This document shows positions 56,141-64,000 of a stretch of 64,000 nt of DNA, piece by piece. The stretch comes from Hyphomicrobiales bacterium. GTDB lineage: Bacteria > Pseudomonadota > Alphaproteobacteria > Rhizobiales > Beijerinckiaceae. Each line of letters begins with the position of its first letter. Within the stretch, counting starts at the first letter, position 1. Position numbers and translations under genes: made by a program. The notes under the pieces were generated by a model that made no database searches, was not told where the DNA came from, and saw only the letters and a program-made list of their open reading frames with translations. The DNA lies in assembly GCA_027483945.1 (NCBI GenBank), contig JAIXTM010000012.1:1-64000 (forward strand), in the 5' to 3' direction.

Positions 56141-57814
56141 CTAGCGCGCGCCGCCGAACCAGCGCGGAGCAGGACGGGCGTCTTCGGCGGCGAGCGGGTC
56201 AGGGCCCGGCGCCGGCAGATCGGGGATCGGCGCGACGATCTCGCCGTCGACGGCGCGTCGCGGAGCGGATGCCTTGCCGTCCAAAACGGGTACCGGCGGC
56301 GGGGGCTGGACCGAGGGCTGGTCCATGGTCGTCACGGCCGTCTTGTCCGGCCGTTTCGCGGAAGCGTCGTCCTCCGGTTCCGGCGGGACGGCGGCCGGCA
56401 CCGCCGGCGGTTCGACATTGTCCGCAGCCACGGCGGGAGCAGGCACTTGCGGAGCGTCATGGACGAGCGCCGATGGCGGTTCGTCGTGATCGGCCAGGAT
56501 CTCGTCGGCCCCGCCCGAGGAGGCAGGTGCCGCGAGGATCTCGGGCGGACGGGTCCAGCGATAGGTGCCGACGGCACCCGATGGCGCCACGGGCCGCCAG
56601 ATGTCAGAGGCGACGCCGTCGGCGATCCAGACGGGATCGCGGGCCGCGCGGGCGGCGCGGGCGAGCCATTCACGCACCTTGCCGGCTGCGCCGAACTCCA
56701 CCTCCTCGATCTCGGCGGCGATGAGATAGGCCCGGGCCGTGGGGGCGTCAGACAGGATCTTCGCCAGCGTCTCGCGGGCAAGTTGGAACTCCCGCGCGTC
56801 GAGCGCTGCCTGGGCGAGGGCGAGCAGGCCCTCGGCCTCGTCCGGCGCGCGTTTCGCCAGCCGCCGGGCGCGCTCCAGCCGGTCATGGGTGGAATCCCCC
56901 GGCCGGACATGGATGTAGGCCTCGGCCAGATCGGGATGCGGCGCGCTGCGCCAGGCGGTTTCGACCACCTTGGCCGCGCGCCGGAAATCGCCGTTGCGCG
57001 CCAGGAGCCGGCCGGCGAGGGCGGCTGCGGGGACGAGGTCGCGCTGGAGCTTCAGCGCATCCTGCGCGAGGCGCAGCGCTTGGGCGGGGTCGCGGTCCGC
57101 GAGCCCCTGCGCCTCCGCGGCGAGGAGCGCGGCGCGGCCCGTCCGCGCCTGCTCCTTGGAGACCAGCCGCAGGGCGGCGCGGCGATCCAGCGTCAGGCGG
57201 GCTGCGGTCCAGTCGGCCCGGCCGCACTGACGCAGGAAGACGGCCTCGCTCGCCCAGCCCGCGGCGGGCGACAGGCGCACCGCTTCGGTCGCGAAGGCGT
57301 CGGCAGCATCCTCGTCGCCCCGGCGCCTGGCCTCGACGTAAAGGCCGCGAAGGCCAAGTACGCGGGTCTCCGGATCGTCGAGCATCTGGCGGAAGGCATT
57401 CTCGGCCCCGTCGCGGTCGCCGCGGATCTGGGCCGACTGGGCCTTGAGGAGGAGGGCGAGCGGGGCCGGGCCGAGCAGCCGCTCGGCCTCGGCGGAGAAG
57501 CGGCGGGCGGCGGAGGCGTCCCCGGCCCCGATCGCCACCATGCCCCGCGAGACGGCCGTGTAGCCCTTGGCGCGCCGGCGCTGGCGCGAGGCGAGCGCGA
57601 TCAGCGATGGCAGGCGCAGAACCGTTGAAAAGATCGACCAGGCGAGGGCGAGCGCCGCCGCGGCCGCGAACAGCCCCACGGCAGCCACGGCGACGGAGGT
57701 CTCGATCCGGTAGCCCTGCCACGTGATGAGCACGTCACCGGGTCGATCCGCCAGCCAGGCGGCGGCGGTTGCACCGATCGCGACGAGGGCAACGAAGAGC
57801 AGGATCCGGATCAA
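56141..57814 (-). CDS. hemY: HemY N-terminal domain protein (TPR)
   Basis: A 557-residue inner-membrane TPR protein of the proteobacterial HemY family, named for its place in heme clusters; its biochemical role is not proved. Two spans (about residues 3-21 and 43-62) flank the conserved ADRPGDVLITWQGYRIETS. Then come helical repeats (about 80-390) with LLKAQSAQIRGDRDGAENAF and LLARNGDFRRAAKVVETAW, and a Pro/Ala-rich, probably disordered tail (about 425-557). The start is a TTG with AGGAG upstream, 12 bases after the mitofilin stop. Confidence 0.9.
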   Translation of the reverse strand: MIRILLFVALVAIGATAAAWLADRPGDVLITWQGYRIETSVAVAAVGLFAAAAALALAWSIFSTVLRLPSLIALASRQRRRAKGYTAVSRGMVAIGAGDASAARRFSAEAERLLGPAPLALLLKAQSAQIRGDRDGAENAFRQMLDDPETRVLGLRGLYVEARRRGDEDAADAFATEAVRLSPAAGWASEAVFLRQCGRADWTAARLTLDRRAALRLVSKEQARTGRAALLAAEAQGLADRDPAQALRLAQDALKLQRDLVPAAALAGRLLARNGDFRRAAKVVETAWRSAPHPDLAEAYIHVRPGDSTHDRLERARRLAKRAPDEAEGLLALAQAALDAREFQLARETLAKILSDAPTARAYLIAAEIEEVEFGAAGKVREWLARAARAARDPVWIADGVASDIWRPVAPSGAVGTYRWTRPPEILAAPASSGGADEILADHDEPPSALVHDAPQVPAPAVAADNVEPPAVPAAVPPEPEDDASAKRPDKTAVTTMDQPSVQPPPPVPVLDGKASAPRRAVDGEIVAPIPDLPAPGPDPLAAEDARPAPRWFGGAR

Positions 57815-57826
57815 ATCGAAAAACTC

Positions 57827-59044
57827 CTATCGTGCCGCCGCGCCGAGGGCGGCGACGGCCTCGTTCGCGATCGTGTCGAGGGCGGCGTGGGCTTGGGCCA
57901 ACGCTTTCATCCGCTCGCCCCACGCAGCGCTGGTGCCGCGTGCCGGGGCCGGAAGCGTCTCCCAGGCGGCGAGCGCGCCCTGGATGTCGCGGGCGCCAAG
58001 CGCGGCTTCGATGCGGCGAGCGGCGGCCTGAAGTCCGGCGCCTGCCTCGTCCTCACGGGTCACGCGGACAAGGTTCGCGGCGCTGGTCCAGAGGCGGTCG
58101 GTCAAACCGCCGCCGGTATCAGGCCCGGACGCGGGAGCGGGTCTGTCGCTGGCGATCCTCGTGAAATCAGCGGCAAGTGCCTGGCGGGTCGGCGCCCCGC
58201 TCGCCAAGGCCTTCAGCGGCGCGAGCGACGCCTCGCCGGCGCCGAGCGCGGCAAGGGCAGCGATCTCCGCGCCGAGCGGACGTCCGGCATCGAGGCCGTC
58301 CCGCGTCCGGGCGGCGAGCACGAGCCTGGCAGCCGGCGCACCCGTGGCGGCTCTGGCAAGGGCTGCTTCCACGCGGCCCACCCGCTCGGCCAGCTGCCGC
58401 GCCGCTTCGGCGGTCTCCGCGGCCTGGGCGGCTGGAGCGCCAGCCGCCTGTTCCAGGCGGGCGATCCGATCGGCCAGGGCAGGGTCGGCGGCGGCCGGGG
58501 GGCGCTGCTGAAGGGCTTGCTCCAGGCGACGCTGAACCTCGGCCTGCTGGGTCAAACGGCGGTCGAGCCCCTGGACATCGCTAGCCCGAGCCGCTGCCGG
58601 CACCGTCTGCTCCAGCGTTGCGACGCGGCTTTCCAAGCCGTCTGTCGTGCCCTGCGTCAGCAGGAGGGCAATGAATGCCGCGGCGACCGCGCCGGCTCCG
58701 GCGCCGACGATGGCGGCCGCGAAGGCCGCCGTGCGGATCGCGACGGCGGCGTCCTTGCGGCGGCCGTCGTCATCCGGTTTCTCCGGAGAGGACGACGCGC
58801 TCGGCTCGGCGGAGGGCTCGGTCACCGGATCGACGGGGTCCGAAGCGGGCGCGATCACATCCGCGCCGGACGCCGCCGCTTCCCCAGCGGCAGGCTCGTC
58901 GGATGGCGGCGGCGTCGGCGAATCACCCGGTGCCCGTTCGGTCGAGACCATCTCCGCCGTCAGGTCGATCGTCGCCGGCTCGCGGCGGCCGCGCCGCGGG
59001 GAAGCAGGGGATCGGGGGGCTGTCCGGTCGGTCTCGTCGGGCAT
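57827..59044 (-). CDS. Mitofilin family (Mic60-like) inner-membrane protein
   Basis: A 405-residue protein. It has an acidic, proline-rich cytoplasmic N-terminus (about 1-95), one membrane span (about 105-130, AAAIVGAGAGAVAAAFIALL), a long coiled coil (about 135-215) and a C-terminal mitofilin-signature domain (about 310-405, LVRVTREDEAGAGLQAAARR, LAAWETLPAPARG). Alphaproteobacterial Mic60 homologues are the bacterial relatives of the mitochondrial cristae-junction protein and are known to be encoded beside hemY, as here. A role in shaping intracytoplasmic or inner membranes is inferred from that homology. Confidence 0.85.
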   Translation of the reverse strand: MPDETDRTAPRSPASPRRGRREPATIDLTAEMVSTERAPGDSPTPPPSDEPAAGEAAASGADVIAPASDPVDPVTEPSAEPSASSSPEKPDDDGRRKDAAVAIRTAAFAAAIVGAGAGAVAAAFIALLLTQGTTDGLESRVATLEQTVPAAARASDVQGLDRRLTQQAEVQRRLEQALQQRPPAAADPALADRIARLEQAAGAPAAQAAETAEAARQLAERVGRVEAALARAATGAPAARLVLAARTRDGLDAGRPLGAEIAALAALGAGEASLAPLKALASGAPTRQALAADFTRIASDRPAPASGPDTGGGLTDRLWTSAANLVRVTREDEAGAGLQAAARRIEAALGARDIQGALAAWETLPAPARGTSAAWGERMKALAQAHAALDTIANEAVAALGAAAR

Positions 59045-59120
59045 CGTGGGGCCTCGCCTGGTGCTCGCTCGGGTCGTTGGCTCTTACCATCCGGATCGCC
59101 GGCTTGGCGAGCCACAGCGG

Positions 59121-59831
59121 TCACCGGCAGAAGCGCTCGAGCTCATCCAGCAGGCTGCGCTCGTCCGGCCTGTCGGCGACCCCGATCCGGTGAATGCCGG
59201 CCTCGCGCAACGGTTCCGCCACATCCGGCGAGAGGCAGATCTGCGGGATAAGGCCGAGGGCCGGGATCAGGCCGTTGCGCCGCGCCACCGTGGCGAAGGT
59301 CCGTGCCGAGCGGGCCGAATAATGCAGCACCGCGTCGATCTGCCCCGTATTGATCCGGTTCACCACGGCCGCCGTTAGGTCGGTTGCCGGCTCCGCAGCG
59401 TAGACGGTCCAGATGGCGAGGCGATGGCCGGCAAGGGATAGCGCGGCATCCATGTCGTCCTTGCGGTCGCGGCCCGCGATGACGAGAAGTCGGGAGCCGC
59501 GCGGCATTGACATGATGATGAGCCCGGCAAGGTCCGCTGCATCGCCGTCTCCGGCGATCACATCGGTGAAGCCGATCTCCTGCAGGGCAAGGCCGCATTG
59601 CTGGCCGACCGCGAAGGTGCGCATCGTCCGGAAGGCATCCAGCCGCTCGGCGGCGATGGCGACCGACGCGCTCGTCACGATGGCCGCGTCGTAGGGGCCA
59701 GGCGGCGGCATGCCCTTCACCGGCTGGATGGACAGCATGGGGGCGAGGATCGCCCGGTGCCCCCGCGCGCTCAGCCGGTCGGCCGTCCGTCTCCCGGACT
59801 CGATGGGCCGCGTGACGAGGACGTCGAGCAT
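59121..59831 (-). CDS. hemD: Uroporphyrinogen-III synthase HemD
   Basis: A 236-residue cytosolic enzyme that closes hydroxymethylbilane to uroporphyrinogen III with D-ring inversion. Two lobes are visible, starting VLVTRPIESGRRTADRL and with the second-half region LVIAGRDRKDDMDAALSLAG and AVLHYSARSARTFATVARR, which is the most conserved part of this divergent family. The ATG at 59829-59831 is 1 base after the hemC stop, so the two are coupled. Confidence 0.92.
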   Translation of the reverse strand: MLDVLVTRPIESGRRTADRLSARGHRAILAPMLSIQPVKGMPPPGPYDAAIVTSASVAIAAERLDAFRTMRTFAVGQQCGLALQEIGFTDVIAGDGDAADLAGLIIMSMPRGSRLLVIAGRDRKDDMDAALSLAGHRLAIWTVYAAEPATDLTAAVVNRINTGQIDAVLHYSARSARTFATVARRNGLIPALGLIPQICLSPDVAEPLREAGIHRIGVADRPDERSLLDELERFCR

Positions 59832-59832
59832 T

Positions 59833-60756
59833 TCACCGGTCCAGGATGCCGGGCGGCGCCTTGGCCAGCGCCTCGCGCCCCGCATCGGCACCCATCGCGA
59901 CGGCATCGGCGGGATCGCCCGCCCGTTCGACCGCGACCGAACGGGTTCCGCCCGGCGCCAGGACGAGACCGCGGAAGACGAGGCGCCCGTCCTCCATCCG
60001 GGCATGGCCGGCGATGGGCGTGCGGCAGGAGCCGTCGAGCACCGCGAGGAAGGCCCGCTCGCAGGACACGGCGATGCCGGTCTCTTGGCAGGCGATGGCC
60101 TGGACCGCCTCCCGCGCCGGGCCGTCGCCGTTGCGCACGACAAGGCCGATGGCCCCTTGGCCGACTGCGGGCAGGAAGTCGGCCGGGTCGAGGATTTCCG
60201 TCGCCTTGGCCTCGAACCCGAGGCGCTTCAGCCCGGCAAGCGCCAGGAGGGTGCCGGCGAAGTCGCCGGCCTCGATGCGCGACAGGCGGGTGCCGACATT
60301 GCCACGCAGGATCTCCACCCGCAGCTCCGGTCGCAGCCTCAGGATCTGTGCCTGGCGGCGCAGCGAGGCAGAGCCGACAAGGGCACCGGGCGGCAGCTCG
60401 GCGAACCGTTTGCCGCCCGCGCCGATGAAGACGTCGCGCGCATCCTCGCGGGTCAGGAAGCCGGCAATCTCCAGGCCCTCGGGGAGGGCCGTCGGCAAAT
60501 CCTTGGAGGAATGGACGGCGATCGCGACCCTGCCGGCAAGCTGAGCCTCGTCGATCTCCTTCGTGAACAGCCCCTTCCCACCGGCTTCGGAAAGCGGCCG
60601 ATCCTGGATGCGGTCACCGGTCGTTTTGAACACGGCCAGCGGGAACGCATCGGCCGCGCGCGACAGAGCGGCCACGAGACGATTCTGTGTCTCGTGGGCC
60701 TGGGCCAGAGCCAGCGGGCTTCCGCGCGTGCCGATCGTCAAAATGTCGGGGGACAT
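59833..60756 (-). CDS. hemC: Porphobilinogen deaminase (hydroxymethylbilane synthase) HemC
   Basis: A 307-residue enzyme polymerising four porphobilinogen units. It has LTIGTRGSPLALAQAHETQN at the start, the catalytic aspartate in VHSSKDLPTALP (about residue 83), the Arg-rich substrate site GSASLRRQAQILRLRP (about 128), RIEAGDFAGTLLALAGLKRL, and the dipyrromethane-cofactor cysteine in LDGSCRTPIAGHA (about 243). It is first in the minus-strand hemC-hemD-mitofilin-hemY group, divergent from tsaD. Confidence 0.97.
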   Translation of the reverse strand: MSPDILTIGTRGSPLALAQAHETQNRLVAALSRAADAFPLAVFKTTGDRIQDRPLSEAGGKGLFTKEIDEAQLAGRVAIAVHSSKDLPTALPEGLEIAGFLTREDARDVFIGAGGKRFAELPPGALVGSASLRRQAQILRLRPELRVEILRGNVGTRLSRIEAGDFAGTLLALAGLKRLGFEAKATEILDPADFLPAVGQGAIGLVVRNGDGPAREAVQAIACQETGIAVSCERAFLAVLDGSCRTPIAGHARMEDGRLVFRGLVLAPGGTRSVAVERAGDPADAVAMGADAGREALAKAPPGILDR

Positions 60757-60870
60757 CGTCTCGCCTGAATGGTGTCGTCCGGAGCGTCCGCGTTGCGCGA
60801 GCGGGCCGGCGGACTATAGGTTGGCCGCGCCGCGCGCGTGAAGCGGCGATTTACAGGAAGGCGGCGCGAT

Positions 60871-61950
60871 TTGAGCCTTGCGCATGGCCCGATGGTGCTC
60901 GGGATCGAGACCACCTGCGACGAGACCGGTGCCTCGGTCGTCACGCAGGACGAGGAGGGCCGCGGCCGCATCCTGTCCAACGAGGTTCTGAGCCAGATCG
61001 CCCAGCACGCCGCCTATGGGGGCGTCGTGCCGGAGATTGCCGCACGCGCCCACGTGGAATCGCTCGATCTGCTGGTGGCGCGCGCGCTCGACCGCGCCGG
61101 CTGCAAGCTGAAGGACATCGATGCGGTGGCTGTCGCGGCGGGGCCGGGCCTCATTGGCGGCGTGATGGTGGGCCTCACCGCGGCCAAGGCGCTGGCGCTC
61201 GTCGCCGGCAAGCCGCTGATCGCGGTCAACCATCTGGAGGCTCATGCGCTCACTGCGCGCATGACCGACCGCATCGCTTTCCCGTTCCTGCTTCTGCTCG
61301 TCTCGGGCGGGCATACCCAGCTCCTCGCCGTGCGCGGCGTCGGCGATTACGTCCGTCTCGGAACGACGATCGACGACGCGATCGGTGAAGCCTTCGACAA
61401 GACCGCCAAGATGCTGGGCCTGCCCTACCCGGGCGGCCCGCATGTGGAGAAGGAGGCTGCGCAGGGCGATCCGGCCAGGTTCGACTTGCCGAGGCCCATG
61501 CTGGCCCGCCAGAAGCCGGATTTCTCCCTTTCGGGGCTCAAGACCGCGATCCGTATCGAGGCAGAGAAGCTGGTTCCGCTGAGCCACACGGATGTCTCGG
61601 ACCTGTGCGCCGGGTTCCAGGCCGCCATCGTGGATGTGGTCGTCGACCGCACGCGCACCGCCCTGCGCGGTTTCCGCGCAGCGGCCGGCCAGGCGCCGAC
61701 GGCGCTCGTCGTCGCGGGAGGCGTCGCGGCGAATGAGGGCATCCGCCGGGGCCTCAGGCGTCTGGCGGCCGAAGCGGGCCTCAAGCTCGTTGCGCCGCCG
61801 CACGAGCTGTGCGCCGACAACGGTGCCATGATCGCGTGGGCCGGTCTGGAGCGGCTGTCGCTTGGCATGATCGACGATCTGACGGTTGCCGCGCGGCCAC
61901 GCTGGCCGCTGGACCGGCTGGCCGAGCCGTCCCCCACCGGGAAGGCGTAA
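60871..61950 (+). CDS. tsaD: tRNA N6-adenosine threonylcarbamoyltransferase TsaD
   Basis: A 359-residue ASKHA-fold enzyme that transfers threonylcarbamoyl to A37 of ANN-decoding tRNAs. It has [31 protein letters not shown], the metal motif [12 protein letters not shown] (HxxxH), [28 protein letters not shown] and [13 protein letters not shown]. The TTG at 60871 has AGGAAGG about 10 bases upstream; the ATG at 60892 would remove only seven residues. A GTG 11 codons earlier is less likely. gpsA follows 1 base after the stop. Confidence 0.95.
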   Translation: MSLAHGPMVLGIETTCDETGASVVTQDEEGRGRILSNEVLSQIAQHAAYGGVVPEIAARAHVESLDLLVARALDRAGCKLKDIDAVAVAAGPGLIGGVMVGLTAAKALALVAGKPLIAVNHLEAHALTARMTDRIAFPFLLLLVSGGHTQLLAVRGVGDYVRLGTTIDDAIGEAFDKTAKMLGLPYPGGPHVEKEAAQGDPARFDLPRPMLARQKPDFSLSGLKTAIRIEAEKLVPLSHTDVSDLCAGFQAAIVDVVVDRTRTALRGFRAAAGQAPTALVVAGGVAANEGIRRGLRRLAAEAGLKLVAPPHELCADNGAMIAWAGLERLSLGMIDDLTVAARPRWPLDRLAEPSPTGKA

Positions 61951-61951
61951 G

Positions 61952-62956
61952 ATGGTCCTCGACCCGATCGCCGTCGTCGGCTCCGGCGCCTATGGGACGG
62001 CGCTCGCGAACGTGGCCGCGGAGACGGGCCGCCAGGTGATCCTGTGGGGACGCGACCCTCAGGCCATGGCCCTGATGGCGGACCAGCGGGAAAATGCCGG
62101 CGCGCTGCCGGGCGTCGCACTGCGCGATACGGTACGCCCGGTCTCATCGCTTGCGGAGATCGCGGCGGCCCGGATGGTGCTTCTCACCGTGCCGTCTCAA
62201 GCCCAAGGCCAGGTGGCGGAGGCGCTGGGGCTCGTCCTGTCGCCGCGGGTTCCGGTCGTCACCTGCGCGAAGGGCATCGATGCCCGCAGCGGTGCCTTCA
62301 TGACCGAGATCGTTGCGCAGGCCCTGCCGCAATGCATTCCGGCGATCCTGTCGGGACCCAGTTTCGCGACGGACATCGCGCGCGGTTTGCCCACCGCCGT
62401 CACGCTGGCCGCCGCGGACGAGGTCATCGCGGCCGCACTGGCGCAAGCTCTGACAACGTCGACCTTCCGGGTCTACCACACGACCGATATCCGTGGTGTC
62501 GAGATCGGAGGCGCCGGCAAGAACGTGCTCGCCATCGCGGCAGGCATCGTTGCCGGACGCGGCCTCGGCGAGAGTGCGAAGGCGGCGATCATCGCCCGGG
62601 GCTTTGCCGAGCTCGGCCGGTTCGCGCGGGCGTTCGGCGCGCGCCAGGAGACGCTGATGGGCCTGTCGGGCCTCGGCGACGTCGTCTTGTCGGCGACCTC
62701 GCCTCAATCGCGCAATTATGCCTTCGGCCTGGCGCTGGGGCGCGGCGCGGCGGTGGAGGAGGCAGCGGGCGGAAAGCTGGCCGAAGGGGCTTTCACCGCG
62801 CCTGTCCTGCTGCGGCAGGCGCAGGCGCGCGGCCTCGACATGCCGGTGAGCGCGGCCGTTGAAGCGGTGATCGCCGGCCGCGCCACGATCGATCAGACGA
62901 TCGCCGCGCTGATGATGCGGCCCGTCCGGGCCGAGCATGAGGAGGGGATGCGCTGA
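61952..62956 (+). CDS. gpsA: Glycerol-3-phosphate dehydrogenase [NAD(P)+] GpsA
   Basis: A 334-residue cytosolic enzyme reducing dihydroxyacetone phosphate to sn-glycerol 3-phosphate for phospholipid synthesis. It has the NAD site AVVGSGAYGTALANVAA, VVTCAKGIDA, ILSGPSFATDIARG, the catalytic-lysine motif EIGGAGKNVLAIAAGIVAG (about residue 190) and LMGLSGLGDVVLSATS. It sits 1 base after tsaD, and its last base overlaps the EVE-domain ATG (TGATG). Confidence 0.96.
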   Translation: MVLDPIAVVGSGAYGTALANVAAETGRQVILWGRDPQAMALMADQRENAGALPGVALRDTVRPVSSLAEIAAARMVLLTVPSQAQGQVAEALGLVLSPRVPVVTCAKGIDARSGAFMTEIVAQALPQCIPAILSGPSFATDIARGLPTAVTLAAADEVIAAALAQALTTSTFRVYHTTDIRGVEIGGAGKNVLAIAAGIVAGRGLGESAKAAIIARGFAELGRFARAFGARQETLMGLSGLGDVVLSATSPQSRNYAFGLALGRGAAVEEAAGGKLAEGAFTAPVLLRQAQARGLDMPVSAAVEAVIAGRATIDQTIAALMMRPVRAEHEEGMR

Positions 62957-63372
62957 TGGCGCACTGGCTGATCAAGAGCGAGCCGTTCAAGTGGTCGTGG
63001 GACCAGCAGGTGAAAGCTGGCGCGAAGGGTACGTTCTGGGACGGGGTGCGCAATCATTCCGCCAAGCTCAACCTGATGCGGATGAAGAAGGGCGACGAGA
63101 TCTTCTTCTACCATTCCAATGAAGGGCTGGAGGTCGTCGGCATCGTGGAGGTGATCCGCGAGCATTATCCCGACCCGACGGCCGAGCCGGGCTCGCCCTG
63201 GGTCGTGGTCGACGTGAAGGCGGTGAAGCCGCTGCCGAGACCGGTCACGCTGGCGGCGATCAAGGCCGAGCCGAAACTCGCCAAGATGAGCCTGGTCACG
63301 TCCATGCGCCTGTCGGTCCAACCGGTCACCGACGCCGAATGGGACATCGTCTGCCGGATGGGCGGCCTTTAG
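62956..63372 (+). CDS. EVE domain protein
   Basis: A 138-residue single-domain EVE protein of the PUA-like fold that binds modified bases in nucleic acids. Characteristic residues are AHWLIKSEPFKWSWDQQV, TFWDGVRNHSAKLNLMRMKK, DEIFFYHSNEGLEVVGIVEV, and PWVVVDVKAV. Its role in alphaproteobacteria is not established. It is translationally coupled to gpsA in the tsaD-gpsA-EVE unit. Confidence 0.93.
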   Translation: MAHWLIKSEPFKWSWDQQVKAGAKGTFWDGVRNHSAKLNLMRMKKGDEIFFYHSNEGLEVVGIVEVIREHYPDPTAEPGSPWVVVDVKAVKPLPRPVTLAAIKAEPKLAKMSLVTSMRLSVQPVTDAEWDIVCRMGGL

Positions 63373-63392
63373 CCTCCATCCGGGTCGCTCCT

Positions 63393-63429
63393 GTCCGGAA
63401 AACCGCACGCACTTTGCGGAAATCCGGAC
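63393..63429. promoter_or_regulatory. Extended dyad: upstream activator site or terminator stem
   Basis: GTCCGGA-AAA-CCGCA, 7 bases, TGCGG-AAA-TCCGGAC: both 7-base outer and 5-base inner arms are exact inverted repeats; only the AAA steps do not pair. The centre lies about 105 bases before the expected start of the sigma-54 promoter at 63492, a standard distance for an enhancer-binding protein. It also begins 21 bases after the EVE stop, so it could end that transcript, but there is no T-tract. A further GTCCGGAC is at 63618-63625. Confidence 0.55.
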
Positions 63430-63491
63430 GGTGTTTGCGATTTAGGCCAGCGTCAGGCCCGAAAATCCATCGTATCGTCCGTGTCCTGCCG

Positions 63492-63507
63492 TGGCACGGC
63501 CTTTGCT
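63492..63507 (+). promoter_or_regulatory. Sigma-54 (-24/-12) promoter of the TAXI receptor gene
   Basis: TGGCACGGCCTTTGCT matches TGGCACG-N4-TTGC, with GG and GC doublets 11 bases apart. It differs from the urtA promoter core only at the base before TTGC and at the last base. The transcript start would be near 63516, giving a leader of about 140 bases before the ATG. Confidence 0.8.
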
Positions 63508-63658
63508 GCATCCGTGGCAGGTACTGCGTGTTCCGGATGCTGAAGGCGGAGGCGCCAACCCCGCCTAAAGACCAAAGTCGATGACCTTGTCGTCCCGGTC
63601 CTGCCGGGGAAACATGCGTCCGGACGACAACAACAACAGTTTGGGAGGACTACGCACC

Positions 63659-64000
63659 ATGAAAACGATCATTCGCAGCGCGATGCTGGCCGTAGCGGCC
63701 GCGGCGACCTTCGCCGTCCCAGCCAAGGCGCAGGACTTCATCAATGTACTCACCGGCGGCACGTCGGGCGTCTATTACCCGATGGGCGTCGCCATCTCGA
63801 AGATCTACACCGACAAGATCCAGGGCTCGCGCCCGGCGGTGCAGGCGACAAAGGCGTCGGTGGAGAACCTCAATCTGCTTCAGCAGGGCAAGGGCGAGAT
63901 CGCGTTCACCCTCGGCGACAGCCTGCAATTCGCGTGGACCGGCAACGAGGATGCGGGCTTCAAGACCAAGCTCGACAAGCTGCGCGGCATCGGCGCCATC
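63659..64000 (+). CDS. TAXI family TRAP transporter solute receptor, N-terminal part
   Basis: The first 114 codons of a periplasmic TAXI-type receptor, cut by the window end. It has a signal peptide (MKTIIRSAMLAVAAAATFAV, cleavage near KAQ-DF) and the family motif INVLTGGTSGVYYPMGVAIS, followed by KASVENLNLLQQGKGEIAFT. TAXI receptors serve fused DctQM permeases for substrates such as glutamate or 2-oxoglutarate. A strong GGGAGGA Shine-Dalgarno precedes the ATG, and a sigma-54 promoter and dyad lie upstream. Confidence 0.93.
   Translation, partial: MKTIIRSAMLAVAAAATFAVPAKAQDFINVLTGGTSGVYYPMGVAISKIYTDKIQGSRPAVQATKASVENLNLLQQGKGEIAFTLGDSLQFAWTGNEDAGFKTKLDKLRGIGAI

Overview
The window is GC-rich chromosomal DNA from an alphaproteobacterium, most likely of the order Hyphomicrobiales (Rhizobiales). 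Evidence for this is the gene neighbourhoods (hemC-hemD-mitofilin-hemY divergent from tsaD-gpsA-EVE; urtABCDE joined to urease), a methylmalonyl/ethylmalonyl-CoA type C3-C4 metabolism, an HWE-family histidine kinase, and promoters matching the alphaproteobacterial general stress sigma factor EcfG. I see no prophage, insertion sequence, plasmid function or CRISPR array; this is core and near-core metabolism rather than an island.

Layout. 1-3.1 kb: zinc uptake operon on the minus strand (a small His-rich membrane protein, znuC, znuB, znuA, then a CobW/COG0523 GTPase cut by the window edge), headed by a Zur-like palindrome. 3.2-5.7 kb: periplasmic glucan protein OpgD and a DUF533 protein. 5.7-6.2 kb: a 540-base mosaic of dispersed palindromic repeats. 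6.2-9.7 kb: sdhCDAB. 9.8-14.8 kb: mesaconyl-CoA hydratase, a TPR-like protein, a membrane protein, folD, yggT; then tRNA-Ala. 15.1-18.6 kb: TRAP transporter dctM/dctQ with a DUF4865 protein and a divergent LysR regulator. 18.6-24.5 kb: DUF892 stress protein, quinone oxidoreductase, HD-GYP protein, HerA-like ATPase, UDP-glucose dehydrogenase. 24.6-32.7 kb: pccB, pccA, mutA, a small secreted protein, mutB. 32.7-36.8 kb: large hybrid histidine kinase and a PRC-barrel protein. 37.1-49.2 kb: urea ABC transporter urtABCDE running directly into ureD-ureAB-ureC-ureE-ureF-(antisense DUF2059)-ureG-hupE/ureJ. 49.3-55.6 kb: CsbD, succinate-semialdehyde dehydrogenase, a short-chain dehydrogenase and an HWE hybrid kinase. 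56-60.8 kb: tRNA-Thr, hemY, mitofilin (Mic60-like), hemD, hemC. 60.9-64 kb: tsaD, gpsA, an EVE-domain protein and the start of a TAXI TRAP solute receptor.

How the genes work together. Propionyl-CoA carboxylase, methylmalonyl-CoA mutase, mesaconyl-CoA hydratase and succinate dehydrogenase form connected steps feeding C3 and C5 acyl-CoAs into the TCA cycle. Urea import, hydrolysis and nickel delivery form one continuous nitrogen-scavenging unit behind a sigma-54 type -24/-12 promoter. A nearly identical -24/-12 element precedes the TAXI receptor at the right edge.

The most notable signal is regulatory. The genes for DUF892, PRC-barrel, CsbD and the small secreted protein each carry an exact GGAAC-N16-CGTT promoter just upstream, and the short-chain dehydrogenase carries one with a single mismatch. 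This points to a dispersed general-stress regulon that includes an uncharacterised secreted protein wedged between the two mutase subunit genes. I did not find a convincing wholly new multi-gene system.
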